A DNA stretch of 64,000 bases from Nannochloropsis salina CCMP1776 (GCA_004565275.1 SDOX01000155.1:35738-99737); one strand, 5' to 3'; counted from the first letter of the stretch, positions 22,426 through 34,473 are shown. Made by a program: numbers and translations. Notes: generated by a model from the sequence alone, not told the origin.

Positions 22426-23846
22426 GGATTCGTAGTTTGTGATGTATGCATGTAGAAAGCGGGCTGTGTGTAGGAACTGGGCCTTGCCCGTATTGACGGA
22501 CAGTCAAACTAGAGAGGTCTACTGTGGCAGTGAGAAAAGATCAGGAGGCACACTTTTTGTGGGGGTACGATTGACGCATTTACTCGCCGTCCAGACAGAA
22601 GAGTAGGTTGATCGGAATTGAAGGATAGCGAATGATAGCTTCTTGTTCTCGACATGCTGGTGGAAAACATTGAAAGGGGCCTGAAGAGACAGCGTGGTGG
22701 GGACAGGCGTACAAACCGACGTGCCTCAAAATACGATGAATGCACAGTACACTATTGTCAAGAAGATCATTGCTTCTTGTTGCCTATTATAATTATTGGC
22801 TCTCGTTGTCATCGAGTCCAATCGTGTCCTCGGTCGATACAAGATAGCTGTCCACAAGATCGATCTGTCCCAATGTAGTGCCTTTCCCCTTCTTTAAGCT
22901 CATTTTTTCCCGCATTCGAGATATCTTGACTTGCAAAGGCATGAATTTGTGAGGTACGACATTTTATGGATGCTGCACACTTCTACCACGTAAAGCGTGA
23001 CACAACTGAAACAAAGGGTAACTGAAGATATTCATCTTTCTCGACAAGAAAATGGCAAAAGACGCCAAGAAAACAATAAGGGCGATTAATTCACCTACAG
23101 CAGCAACCAAATCGTGAAATTTAATCGGGTTGAGGCTTCTGTGGTTGGTCAAATGCATTCCCTTACAGTAAAAGGCAACGCGAATGACAGCTGGGCGATG
23201 GGAGGTACGCTAGCGGACACAAAACCATGACATTAGCACGATCGATCCAGATTCATGGATATCAACGAGATCCCGGACATTCATGAAAAAATATTTTCCT
23301 GGCCTTACGAGTTACCTTTCAGTGAGCGGACGAAAAAGGTACCACCGCCCTAGTAGAACGTCCCTGCAATAGGGTTACGGGGTATCTCACTATATTCATG
23401 TTATGCACGGTCACCCAAAGCACCATTATACACGGTAATTCGAAAAAAAAAACGAGAAGCGAATACTCTCAGTGCTGCACCCACGTATAATCTTTGGTTC
23501 GAGTGGTCCAAATTTTGCTTGTGCCGATCACGGGGTCGTACGGCCCATTCTCGCCCGTGAGCGCGACAACCTGATGGCGCCAACAAGCACCTTGCACTTC
23601 GATTAACTTCCCAGCTTGATCGAGAAAGCGCAGTAAAACCTCAAAAAATCAGCGCTCTCTTTCCTTACACATTCAGCCATCGTGGCGTTCATTACTTGCC
23701 TCCCGTCTAACTCCCTTGCTCCTTGGTGGCCTCCTCAGCAGCATCCAAGCTCGCACGCCTCCTCCCGTGCCATTTTGTCCTTGTCCCCTCTTCACGCGCC
23801 GGTGGTGCCGCTATCAGCAACCTTTTTTCCACAACGCGCGAAAAGA
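22426..23846. other. Intergenic, 1.4 kb
   Basis: No secure gene. A 64-codon minus-strand frame at 22964-23158 has one membrane segment (LIALIVFLASFAIFL) and could be a small protein, but it has no recognisable family. The right end should hold the diacylglycerol kinase promoter. Confidence 0.35.
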
Positions 23847-26800
23847 ATGAAGCTGATTCAGTACTTCGGCACGGCCCTCTGCGTTGTCATCCTAAGCTGT
23901 GTCACCAACATTATACCAGGTACAATAAAAAGGGACAGGAGCGGGGTGGTTGAAGGCAATGCAACGTAAATTGGAGCCGATTCATAGACATTTAGTTTTG
24001 TGCGCGCCGGTTTCCCACTTTAGTTCATGAATGCGGTCCTACGGGACGTCCTGTTAGATTTTAGTAGGTTGAAAGCCTCGTTTTTACCGATTCATAGCGC
24101 CCTCCCTCCTTGTCCTACACTCCAATCCGTCAGGAGGAAGGGTGGCATTGGGACGACCCTTCTCGCGGCTTTTTGGAGGCTCTTCGCGCAACTTGAGGGT
24201 ACGTTCTCTTCGGTGTTACACAACTTGGGGGAAGGGGGAAAGGAAGGGGCAGAAATCGTAGAGTGCGGGAGGGGGATTGCGGCTGCAGAGAATGGGAGAC
24301 GTAATGATGCCACATTTGCCTTTACTTATCCTTACGCCCCCCGTCTTGCTCCGTGTCTTGACTTTCGTTGTTTCTCCGCATTGCATCAGGCGGAGGTGGA
24401 GGCAGCTGTTCCTTATTTTATCGTGCCGGAGGATCGCGTTGAGTACCCAACTCCCAAGCTCGCCGCGCTCAAGAGCAAGCTGAAAGAAATCGGTCCGTCA
24501 TGTTTAGGCTTTCTTTGGTGCCTCTACCTAGCTCGGTGGCTGGGTCACGACTCTGTTTATCTCCACCCTTCTATTGTCCTTCCTCCCTTCCCTCTCTTCC
24601 CACTCGCCCGCTCCATCGTTCCATCGCCCATGTGCCATTCTCCATGACTCATCACTGCCCTCTCCCCCATATCCTCGCGTCGTCCATCTCCCCACCAGGG
24701 CACCACAAGGCCATGGCCCACCCCCACCAGCACCAGGGCCTGGACGGCCGCCGCCGCGTCTCTCTCCACCCGAGCCATCGCCCTGCCCCCTCTTCTTTGG
24801 GCGCGGCGGAAGACAAGGAGCAGGAGGAGGAGGGAGGGGAGGAAGAGGAGGAGGGGCAGGAAGGGGTCATAGCCCCTCCTGCGTGGAATCCGGGACACAG
24901 GAATCCCAGAGACAGCAGCAGCGACATGGGAAAGGCCACAAAGGGCAAGCCGGGCACTCCTTCTGCTTTCCTCCCTCTGGGTGTCCCACCCCCTCCCCTC
25001 TTCCCCCCCAGCGCGCGGCCCATCAGGCGCTCCCCGTGGTCCCTCCTCTTCCGCCGAGGACTGCCTCGACCCCGGCGGAAACGCCCCATCGGTACCGATT
25101 TTTCCCTCGCATGCCCTGTCCCATCTCCTCTCCACCCTTGGCAATCTTTTCATGGCGAGCGCAACGTCTCCTCCCGGCTGACTGCCTCCTCCCCTCCCTC
25201 CCTCCCTTCCTCTTTCCCTCCCTCCCTCCAGGCATCAACCGCATCAAGACGCTCCCCCCCAGTGTCACCCCTCTCATTGCCATCGTCAACAGCAAGAGTG
25301 GAGGCCGGCAGGTAAAGCAGGGGAGAAAGATCCGAGCAGACAGGATAATCCTCTCTCTGCATTCCTTTCTGTTGATATGCCGCCTCTTTCCCTTTCTCCC
25401 TCCCTCCCTCTTCCCTCCCTCCCTCCCCCTCGCCCTAGGGCAAGAATCTCTTCAAGCGCCTTAGAGCGGCCCTGAGCCGAGCCCAGGTCTTCGACATCCA
25501 GAAGGTAGGGGCGAAGGGGAGGGAGGGACAGAGGCGAAGGCAGAGCGGAGAGAGGAGGGGGTGGTGAATTGAATTGAAGACTTAATCATGAAGCGGCGCA
25601 GAATGCGGCTTCTTAGACAAGGGGTCTTAAGGGCTCGAGGAGACTGGTCATGTGTGACGCGGAACTTCCCAGGACATGCTCCTCAACCGTCTGCCTGATT
25701 GAGGTCTTGCCCTCTATCATATCCTGTCCATTCCTCCCTCCCTCCCTCCCTCCCTCCCTCCCTCCCTCCCTCCCTCCCTCCCTTCCAGGTTGACCTGAAG
25801 GAGGCCCTGTCCCTCTACTGCCACCTCCCCAATAGCTGTACGCTCCTCGTCTGCGGGGGAGACGGCACGGCCTCCCGTGTGTTCGAGGTCGTGGACGGCA
25901 TGGAGTGGAAGCACGGTACGGAGGGAGGGAGGGAAGGGAGGAAGGAAGGGGGGGGCGGGGAGGGAGAACGCAGCCCCGTTGCTCACCACGCGTCCCTCGC
26001 TCTCTCTACAGGCCCTCCCAAAATCGCCATCGTCCCCCTGGGCACCGGCAACGATATCGCCCGAGTCTTGGACTGGAATCTTGGTACGCCCCCTCCCCCT
26101 TCCCGCCCCCTGAGCCGCTCTTGCCCTTGTTCCTCCTCACGTGCCGATCTTTCCCTCTCCCTTGCTCCCTCCCTCCCTCCCTCCCTCCCTGCCTCCTTCC
26201 TCTTTCTCTCACTCCCTCTCTTCCTCCAGGTCACGATTGGTCGGGCGGTTACTTCCCATGGAGTAACGATGCCGCCGATGCCAACCTCCTAAGTACGCGT
26301 TTTCCATACGCTTCTTTCTCCTCTTCCACCTTTTTGCCCCTTCCTTGTGATTTGATATTACATGCACTGTGTGACTATTTTGACGCGTTCAATCTTTCTC
26401 TTCCCTCCAGGCGTCTTTTCGGACTTGACCCGCGCCATGGAGAGGAAGATGGATCGATGGGAATTGCGCATGACAGAGGTAACGGGAAATTTAACTGCGA
26501 AAGATGTTCACGAAGGAACGACTATACTCGGTGTACTGGCTCAAATCGTTTCCGCCTTGATCACCTTCTCCTCAGGCCGTCCCCTCCTTGGACCGGCACA
26601 GACAGCCGGTCAAGTACATGCTGGGGTATTTGGGCATCGGGGTGGACGGGAAGGTGAGACGACAGGGCGTACAGCCAAGAAGAGAGAGCGCGAGGAGCAG
26701 GGGGGACCTGTCTGATGTGATTGCCCCCGTGGCTCTCCCTGGAGAGCTCGTGCTGTGAGCTCTCCCTGGAGAGCTCGTGCAGCGGGGTTGAAATAGTCAT

Positions 26801-28020
26801 GTGTCATCCTTTCTTACACCCTCCCCGCCCCCCTTCCATCCTCCCCCTCCCCTGCTTGCCCTGATCGGGGCAGGTCGCCCTCGACTTCCACAAGCTCCGC
26901 GACCGCGCCCCCTACCTCTTCCTGTCCCCCACCCTTAACAAGTTCTACTACGCCCTGATGGGTCTTCGGGACTTTTTCGTCCGATCCTGCAAGAATTTGC
27001 CCGACAAAGTTGAGCTCTGGTGTGATGGGAAGCCCATCGTGCTGCCCCCCCAGACCGAGTCCTTCATCGTCCTCAACATCAATTCCCATGCGGGGGGCGT
27101 GGAGCTCTGGCCCGAGTATCCCATGGGCGAAGGGATGGAAGGGTAGGTGTGGTAAAGGAAGGGGGGCGGGAGGAAAGACAATGGGTTCTGTCACCAGTCC
27201 TTATGCTTGAGAACGGCACGCGGCCCTTTCCTCGGAAAGGACACACTGCTTGTTGCGTGCGGAGCCCCGGGCTAGGAGGGCTTTTCCCGTACAATGCCCT
27301 CCCTTTGCCGGCCTTCCTGCCCGTTCCAACCCAGTTTTCCTACTGCTTACCCTCCTTTCCCCTCGTAACTTCCCCTTTCCTGACCGTTTCAGCGCCTTCA
27401 AGCCTTCGCGCTTTGACGACGGGTATTTGGAGGTGGTGGCCATTTCAGGCGTGCTGCACCTCGGAAGGATACGGGTTGGTTTGGATCGACCGCTTCGACT
27501 GGCGCAAGCAAAGGAAGTACGGATCAGGACAAAGAGCTTTTTGCCGGGGCAGGTGCGTGCCATGCCGGGACGAGCAGAGGTTGGGCACAGAGGAGCAGGG
27601 TCGTCAATTGTGTGTTGTGATCAAAGTCTGTGGAACCTGCTCAGCAATCGTGTGCATCGAAAGTAGTGATGAAGCCTTGACTCACGCGGTATATTCTGTG
27701 GGGGCGTACAGGTGGATGGAGAGCCCTGGCGGCTTCCACGCTGCGAGCTCACGTTGCGGCACAACGGGCAGGCACCTGTCCTCCAGCACGTGAGCAAGGA
27801 GCTTCTGCAGGTAAATGGAGGGAGTGTTTTGGAGGGGAGACGGGAAGCTGTCTTTCGCAAGCATTTCAAGAAGGATGGACTCGACTCACGTTTTTCTCAT
27901 GCCATGCGTCCTGGCGTTGAACAGTACAATGAGTGGCTCGTGGGTCAAGGGAAATTGGATGCGGCCGCCAAAGACCAGCTCCTTCAAGCCTTCAAGCGTC
28001 GGCTCCAGGTGTCGCAATGA
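23847..28020 (+). CDS. Diacylglycerol kinase, membrane-anchored, without C1 domains
   Basis: Exons: 23847-23919, 24134-24198, 24390-24492, 24699-25091, 25232-25311, 25439-25504, 25789-25915, 26012-26083, 26230-26292, 26411-26478, 26576-26653, 26874-27142, 27393-27552, 27712-28020. Every phase agrees; about 641 residues. It phosphorylates diacylglycerol to phosphatidic acid with ATP. The N-terminus (KLIQYFGTALCVVILSCVTN) is a membrane anchor or signal. Exon 4 is a disordered linker with a long Glu-rich run. The catalytic domain starts at LIAIVNSKSGG and holds the ATP-binding GGDGT loop (LLVCGGDGTASRVFEVVDG) and IAIVPLGTGNDIARVLDW. The accessory domain includes YLGIGVDGKVALDFH, LNINSHAGGVELWP, DDGYLEVVAISGVLHLG and VDGEPWRLP. 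No C1 zinc fingers lie before the kinase, unlike most animal and plant cluster I enzymes. In oil-forming algae this step diverts DAG from triacylglycerol to phospholipid signalling (inference). Confidence 0.9.
25737..25788. repeat. CCCT tetranucleotide tract at an intron end
   Basis: About a dozen uninterrupted CCCT units end at the DGK exon 7 acceptor and form its pyrimidine tract. The complementary strand, G-rich in runs of three, could fold as a G-quadruplex. Shorter tracts of the same kind lie before exons at 25230 and 26229 and near 22160. Confidence 0.8.
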
Positions 28021-29331
28021 ACCGGAGACTATGTAGGATGTGCCGGGCGCTTCCTCTCGGCAAGGTTGGAGAAACGTTGGAACGGAGGTCGTGCTGTTTT
28101 GGTGTCTTTGGGCGATTAACCTTCCTTTTTTCTCAGCTGGAACGAAGCATTTAGCGAGCACGGTGTTCATTCATTGAGGGGGGGGGAGGCTACGAAGTAC
28201 TTTAGAAATCGAGGCAAAAAGAAAGTTGCCTGGCCATTTGTTAGATCAGTGTGGTGACGCATTATAACCGAGCCCAAAAAAGAAGTGCGAAGGAACGTCG
28301 GTATAGACTTCCTTTTGCTTTTGCTTCGGCGTTCCAAGGTCCCCTCTTCGAAGAGGGCATGTGTCAATCTCTAGTGATGAGATGGAACCAGGAAACACTT
28401 ATAACTGTGTATGGATATGTACAGGTAGTTTGAACGCGAGTGTCAACCACTGAGCGTATAAAGAGGATTTAGACTTGTGAAAGCGATGCCACACCGTAAA
28501 AAAGAATTCTACTCTGAAATGCTCGGCGAGCTTGGCTTCTGTGATTCAAACACACCACTTGGTGTATGGTTACATCTATTCTGTGAGTGTTATGGCCTAC
28601 AAATCAAGCCATCAAATTGATCTCTCCGAGTCGAGAGAAGGTGTCGGCGCTGTGAAGAAACCGAAGATAGCACCTCTTGTTCCCCATGTGATGCGTCTAC
28701 CTCTTAAATTTTTGGTTTCCCAAATTCTCGATGAGGGTTGTTCCTTGTTAATGACTTGCTCGCAAAATATATGAGACCTCTTTTCAAAAAGCTTTCTGAC
28801 GGTGCTGTTGTTGCCGTGGCAGGTAGCTTCACGTAAAATGGTCACCCCGTCCGCTCCTTGTTAGGTACCATAAACACCCATCTTATGCAATCATCTTGAA
28901 TTTATACATGGAAATGCTACACACTGAGCGTTAATGGCGACGGACCTTAGTCTCTATAAATTGACTTATGCTTGAGAAAAGCAGGGAGGCAGTTGCAGCC
29001 CACTTTGCGTTGAAGCCGCGACTGTCACCGCACAAAACAACCCAAACAACTTCTTTCTGCTTCTTGTAGTAGAATTGATCGTAGTTGTGATGATTTTTTA
29101 CTTGTATACTCGAAAGGCGCGTGCGAGGAGCGTGGAAGGCAATGTTTCCTTTGACGCATACGTGGGGACGTACAGCCTTTTTTTATGTTCCTCCAGTTGC
29201 CCTGTTATCGTCTCGCTAGCATCATGCCAGTGCCATCGTGCGGCACGCCTGGTTACCTCTCTCTTTGACGAATGCTTGGCGGCCCTTTCTCCCGGCTAAC
29301 ACACATTTCATTCATAGTGCATTGGCAGTGC
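28021..29331. other. Intergenic, 1.3 kb
   Basis: Between two plus-strand genes. It should contain the DGK 3' end and the pterin dehydratase promoter. Only short reading frames without recognisable features are present. Confidence 0.5.
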
Positions 29332-29868
29332 ATGCGCCAGCTTTTGCTGTCAACACCTTGCGTGGTCCTTATTGCCGTAAGCACAGCTTTCCAAGTGTCC
29401 TTCTCCCCTGCTGCACTATCAACCTCTTATTGCCATAGCATGAGCGAATCTGCTCCTGAAGTCAGCCCGCCCTCGTGCAATCGTGACGCAAAAAAGCATT
29501 GCGTTCCGTGCGAAGGAGGACTTCCAGCGTTGTCGATCGAGCGCGTGCAAGCCGTCCTTCCCTCACTCCCTTTGTGGCGTCTAAGTGAAGATCATAAGCG
29601 ACTCTCTCGTTCCTTCACGGCCAAAAATTTCGCCGCTGCTCTTGCTTTCATAGATGCAGTAGGAGCTGTCGCTGAGTGTGAAGGCCACCATCCAGACTTA
29701 CACCTGACGAGCTACAGGCAAGTAGAAGTGGTCTTGTACACACACGCGGTAGGAGGTTTGACCGAGAACGATCTGATTATGGCTGCATTGATCGATACAG
29801 TACCTGCCTCATACAGCCCCAAATGGTTGAAAGAACATCCGGAGGCTGGAAAAAGTGCAGCACGATAG
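29332..29868 (+). CDS. Pterin-4a-carbinolamine dehydratase with plastid-type leader
   Basis: Single-exon gene of 178 residues. The C-terminal ~100 residues are a complete pterin-4a-carbinolamine dehydratase domain (PF01329 type): LSIERVQAVLPSLPLW, FTAKNFAAALAFIDAVG, the signature EGHHPDLHLTSYRQVEVVL with the active-site His-His-Pro, then a second His (YTHAVGGLTENDLIMAALID). The enzyme dehydrates 4a-hydroxytetrahydropterin so that the cofactor of aromatic amino-acid hydroxylases can be recycled; in plants and algae plastid and mitochondrial forms are known. The leader MRQLLLSTPCVVLIAVSTAF has a hydrophobic core followed by Ser-Thr-Ala-Phe, resembling the bipartite leader with an 'AF' cleavage motif used for complex plastids. 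A second in-frame ATG at 29440 (MSESAPE) would give a leaderless cytosolic form. Confidence 0.88.
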   Translation: MRQLLLSTPCVVLIAVSTAFQVSFSPAALSTSYCHSMSESAPEVSPPSCNRDAKKHCVPCEGGLPALSIERVQAVLPSLPLWRLSEDHKRLSRSFTAKNFAAALAFIDAVGAVAECEGHHPDLHLTSYRQVEVVLYTHAVGGLTENDLIMAALIDTVPASYSPKWLKEHPEAGKSAAR

Positions 29869-30089
29869 AGCATGTGAAGAAAAGGGAAAGGATATTGGAT
29901 GAGATATGTATGGATGGAAAAGGTAGACTTAAAAAGGGCAATGAGCAAAAGAAATGGGTATAAGAGAACTCCGATCCCGCAGACGAATCACAAAATGAGG
30001 TGTCGTATAAGATTCGTCATAGAAAATATGATAGCGCAATTTCGCTGCGTTTCTGTCCTGTTGCTTTACATGCTCTGTACAATTTCCCA

Positions 30090-31766
30090 TCACTCCACAT
30101 TAAAAATGGAAGCATCAGAGACCCCTACATTCACCATTGGAGGCACCAACTGGTAGGGATGCCCCTGTGTATGAGCCTGATAGATGGCTGGACCCAAGCC
30201 TGCCACCACACGCTCCTGAAAAGAAGGCACGTGTATGCCCATTGTGCCTTGCTCCTCCTCCTCCTCCTCCTCCTCTTCCTCCTCCTCCACCGTCTCCGCT
30301 CCCCCTCCGTCCTCTTCCAGTCCTTCCCTGAGCACCTTACCCTTTTCCTCCCCCCCACCTACGCCTTTTCCGTGGTCACGTCTCCCCAGCCATAGCATTG
30401 GCTCTTGATAGAGATAAAAGCCCAGGAGCACCAGGAGCAAGCCCAACACCGTGCTCGCCGACAGGGGCTCTGTGAAGGCACCCATGAGGGGCCGCAAAGA
30501 GAAGATGAGGGTGGTGACGGGGAGAAGAACCGCGTAGGTGATCACGTTGAGAACAGCGGAGCCGTGCTTAGAGACGTAGAGTCCTCCCGTGTTAAAGACA
30601 AGGTTGACTGCGCAGAAGGCGAGAAGGAGGAGGGAGGGGGAGGGCCACTGACCGTGACACGCGTTGGTGGGTTTCTCCAGGAAGCAGTCCCAGCTTTCGA
30701 GGAATGCGGTGGGGATGGAGGAGAGAGGGACGCCGTGGGCGCTGCCGATGCCAGGAAGGGCTTGAAGAGGAGCAAGGGCCAGGCCGAAGAAGAACTGGAA
30801 GACAGACACCCATTGGGTCAGGTAGAGGACATCCACGCTGTCCCGCTTGAAGGCCCTCTCCTTGTACTAGGGGAGGCGTGCGAGGAAAAAGATAGTAGAA
30901 GGAGGGGGGTGAGAGATTGTTGCTTCGCGGCGCTTTCGCTCCTCTTCCCCGGCTAGTGAAAGGCGCGGGGCCATCAAGGTAAAGACGAGGTGGAAATGGA
31001 GACGAGTTTGGTGCATCCACTCGCACCCCTCGTTACAAATTCCCATCCATATCCACGCAAGTGATACGCAAGCGAGATCCCAACCCAGGAGCCCTACCAC
31101 TTGGGAGCACGCCACTGGGAGGTTGCTGGCGAAAAAGACCAGGTTCGCGTACCACCGAGAGGGAGAAGGGCTCGCTCCATGCCCATTATTGCTATCGCTC
31201 TCCGCCGTGACAAAGGCAGGCAGGATAGTGACCGCGGCGCCCATCAAAACCAGGGCCGCCCCTGCTAATTGGACGTTGGAAAAGTGTGTCCTCAAGACGC
31301 AGGCTGAGACGATCATGGTGGTCGGGATGAGCGTCTGGTTCAGGAGGGTTTGCACACTCCCTGGCGTATAGACGGCACCCATCGCCGCAAGAAATGTGCC
31401 GCAACAGTCGAGGAACCCCATGATTATGAACCGGCGCTTCGGCAGGGCTTTCATAGCGGGCGTGATGCTATCAGTGAAAAGCATCCGAGGGTACAGCAAA
31501 AGCCCGCCGTAGATAATGTACAAAACGTTGACGCCCGTCGAAACAAAAAACGCGCCATCAGAACCATAGACTTGGTACATGATTTTATACACCAAAGCAT
31601 TACATGATCCCAGTGTGAGGACCACGAGAAGAGCGAGTGACAGGATAGATGGACACTTTGCTACAGGCCCGCCCGTTGCAGCTCCGACTCTGGTTTTCCT
31701 CGCAAAACTTCCGTACTGCCCATGATCATGCAAAGGTAAGAAATTGTCACAATAAACAGGCATCAC
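30090..31766 (-). CDS. CRT-like (CLT) transporter, drug/metabolite transporter superfamily
   Basis: Two exons, 31766-31098 and 30866-30090, joined in phase 0; 481 residues. About ten hydrophobic segments are visible. The junction restores YKERAFKRDSVDVLYLTQW, which matches the mid-protein motif of chloroquine-resistance-transporter-like proteins (VYKE...DV.YLN.W). Other family-like parts are KALPKRRFIIMGFLDCCGTF and VQTLLNQTLIPTTMIVSACV. Plant CLTs sit in the plastid envelope and export glutathione precursors; apicomplexan CRT sits in the digestive vacuole. The C-terminal ~75 residues are a soluble tail with a run of 14 acidic residues, encoded by a CTC/CTT repeat near 30252-30292, and then Pro/Gly-rich sequence. 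The acidic tail is not typical of the family. Confidence 0.85.
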
Positions 31767-32919
31767 TCCGAGTGTATATAATCAGACGTTTCAATGCGGT
31801 AGCCCTGAAATGGCACGAAGAAACGCACCTCAGACATCGCGGTAGTATCTCTTGAAAACTCCGTCACTTCTGAGATCATTTTCCTGAAAGCTCTAACGAT
31901 AAAAGCCGAAGATTTATAGTCTTAGTATGTGTAATAAAAAAATGCTGTTGTCACTATGGAATAGACTCAAATAAGACAAGAATACGATAGTAGGAAGTAC
32001 CGCGTCTCTTCCAACGCGTTATTTTGTGCGTTGAACTTGTGTACGTGTCTCGGCGATACATAAGCGTTGTCCGCATTCCAGGCCAATTTGGCTTTAAATC
32101 TCTTTATACGCGGCAAATATGGATACAATAATAGTGATTCGAGAAGCCAATTATGTAATGGCTACTTTCTGGCAGATGCTCTTAGATGCACGCCATGGCA
32201 GACACGAGCAGATACCATGAAGGAGATTTTATGTTGAGGCCTGTGAAGAGATGTAGAGCAGCAAAAAAACGCCTGCATATAGCTCGCGATGGGAGATGAC
32301 AAATTGATTAAACCTTCTACTTAATAATATAGAAAATTTGTCACTTTTTGTCATAAAACCACATTTTTCGAAGGAAAGGGGAGAAAGGTTGCTGCAGCAC
32401 GGAAGCTGCAACACAATGGTCTGTTGCGCGAATTGACGCTTACAAGAACTTATCCCTGCTCGTGCACAGATTTGTAATTCCAAAACAGGAGGCTCGAAAA
32501 ATGTAAGTTGTCTCTCGATGTTGCCGTATATACGACGCAATCGCGAAAATGTGCACACTACTACAGAAATTGTACACGGTCGTAATGCTCACCGCATACA
32601 TTGTCTAACGAAAAGAAATGAGGTGAAAAAGCGAGCTCACTGGGCTGAAAAGATAGAATCCACAGTACTCCTTACTGACGAATTCGATAGAGAGCATGAT
32701 TCCTCCACAGATACTTCAGCATGTCAAATATCGTTATGAGCGCGTTTCCGTCGACACGTTCACTTGTGTCTTCAACAGGATTTGGATGCTTTGAGATTTC
32801 TTCAGCATCGGTGCATACCCGCAGAGAGAGACAAACTAAATTCCAGTCCCGCTCGCCAGCAAGGACGTGCCACAGCAGTCTTCTGTTGTTTCTTTACGCC
32901 TGTTAGTACGTTGCCGAGG
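31767..32919. other. Intergenic, 1.15 kb
   Basis: Between two minus-strand genes. It should hold the transporter promoter and the SPC12 3' end. No supported gene. Confidence 0.5.
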
Positions 32920-33540
32920 TCAATCTTTCTTATTCCCCCCTCCTGAAGACGGGCGTGGGAATTCTTTCAGCCAAGCTACGGGGTGTCGATTGTAAAAAGG
33001 CCAGTCCGGCGTGCAGACGATCAAAGAGAGAGCCAGGCCTACCGCCCATGCATAAAACGTCGGGAGAAAGGACTGTTGCATGTAGCCGTAAATCCAGCCA
33101 GCCGCGCCGCAGAGTATGATGAGGTAGTAATATAAATACTCCGATAGTTTTTGCCCTTGAAAATCCTGAAAGGGGATGAGAAGGTCGGGGGAAGATAAGA
33201 TAACAGTATTCAAACGGCATGGGCGAAATTATTTGTCGGAAAGAGAACACATGTAGACTTTCATCATCTAAGTTTTAAAGAAGGATGTGGCCTAGGAAAA
33301 AGCTGTGCTGATGGACTGGAAGAGCAGCGGCAAGACGGGCGTGCAGGCACATGTGCGCTCCACTGAATGACAACAAGGATTGTTCATCCACAAAACGACA
33401 TGAGAAATCACAGCAGCAGAAATGCTTTGACATAAACATAAATATGGATAGCAGAATAGAGACGCAAAGACTGAAGTCTCGAAGCAAAGTTTGGACGGAA
33501 TATACGGTAGCGTGTGACAAGTGAAGGGGAAGTTTACCAT
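32920..33540 (-). CDS. Signal peptidase complex subunit 1 (SPC12)
   Basis: The main exon 33165-32920 encodes a complete SPC12 protein: DFQGQKLSEYLYYYLIILCG, AAGWIYGYMQQSF, a second membrane span, then PDWPFYNRHPVAWL, the strongly conserved lumenal/cytosolic end of the family. No ATG lies in frame upstream within the open frame (only a TTG at 33213). A perfect acceptor (CTTTCAG) directly precedes the Asp codon. Animal SPC12 begins Met-Asp-Tyr-Lys-Gly-Gln-Lys-Leu, so the initiator must be the residue just before Asp. At 33540-33538 an ATG is followed at once by a donor (GTAAAC), which in phase gives Met-Asp-Phe-Gln-Gly-Gln-Lys. The first coding exon would therefore be the start codon alone, with a 372-base intron. 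Subunit of the ER signal peptidase, two-pass hairpin, modulates substrate selection. Confidence 0.82.
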
Positions 33541-34473
33541 GATGATTGGAGGTACTTTTCGAAGGAATCTCTACGACAAGAACTCAGGACCGGAGCGCCA
33601 AAATAGCAAAGCGAGTTCCTACAGAGTAAAGCACATAATATGAAGGAAAAAATAGGAGGAAATGAGGAAAGCGTGTCCACTGGGATGGAATCATGTCCTA
33701 GTCCCGGCTCTCGCACTCAGCCGCAGGAGAACATGAAATATCGCGTCTTTCATCTAGTGATTAATGCCCGTGATAGAGCATGGATACAAAATCACCCGGT
33801 AAGAGCAGGCGACGCATCGTAAAGAAGAAAACGATGGGACACGCCTCGATTGCTTTAATCAAACATGGCGGCATACAGTCCTTCTCGTGGCCCCTAGGCG
33901 TTCCACACCTTTCGAGCCGCAAAACTAATGGCCAATGCCGCAACATTTACAATGTACCAATAAGTCGGTATATGAATTACATATCATGTATCTGGCGAAA
34001 ATATATAGGTTTTTTGTGACTGTTAGGAGAGAGGCCGAATATTGCGTGAACTGTGCATGCAACGGTACGCTCCCATCCTTTCCCTTGCTGTTTTTCTTTT
34101 TAATAAGCTTTGTTGAAATGTAACTCGAAGGCAAAACAAGCAAGAAGGGGCGAAAACTAAGTGTATTTCATGACGTAATAATGGACAGAAGCATTTCTTT
34201 TCACTCAGACTCACTGAACCACGCACCCCTTGATTTCTTAAAGCTTTCCACTGGTCTCCTTACTATTCACTTTTTTTCTAGTCGATTATGCTCCCCTTTT
34301 CTCGAACGAACTGTTTTGATGCAACAATGACAATGACATATATATATATATGCAACCTTTCGCCTCATCTCAATTTAATCTGCGCTTTCATTACTCTTTC
34401 CAGACTTTCCGATGCCAGCTCCTCGTTGTTCTTTCTCGACGAGATATTGACAGTGACCACGGATATTTCACTT
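33541..34473. other. Intergenic, 0.9 kb
   Basis: Between SPC12 (5' side) and the 3' end of the GBP-like gene. It contains a short TA dinucleotide run near 34338-34351. No gene recognised. Confidence 0.5.

Noticed and set aside
24557-25153. 198-codon minus-strand frame and a shifted plus-strand frame in the DGK linker exon
   Set aside because: Compositional shadows of the acidic linker; no domain, and the in-phase splice model uses another frame.
32721-32946. Two short plus-strand frames between the transporter and SPC12
   Set aside because: About 60 codons each, overlapping, without recognisable features.
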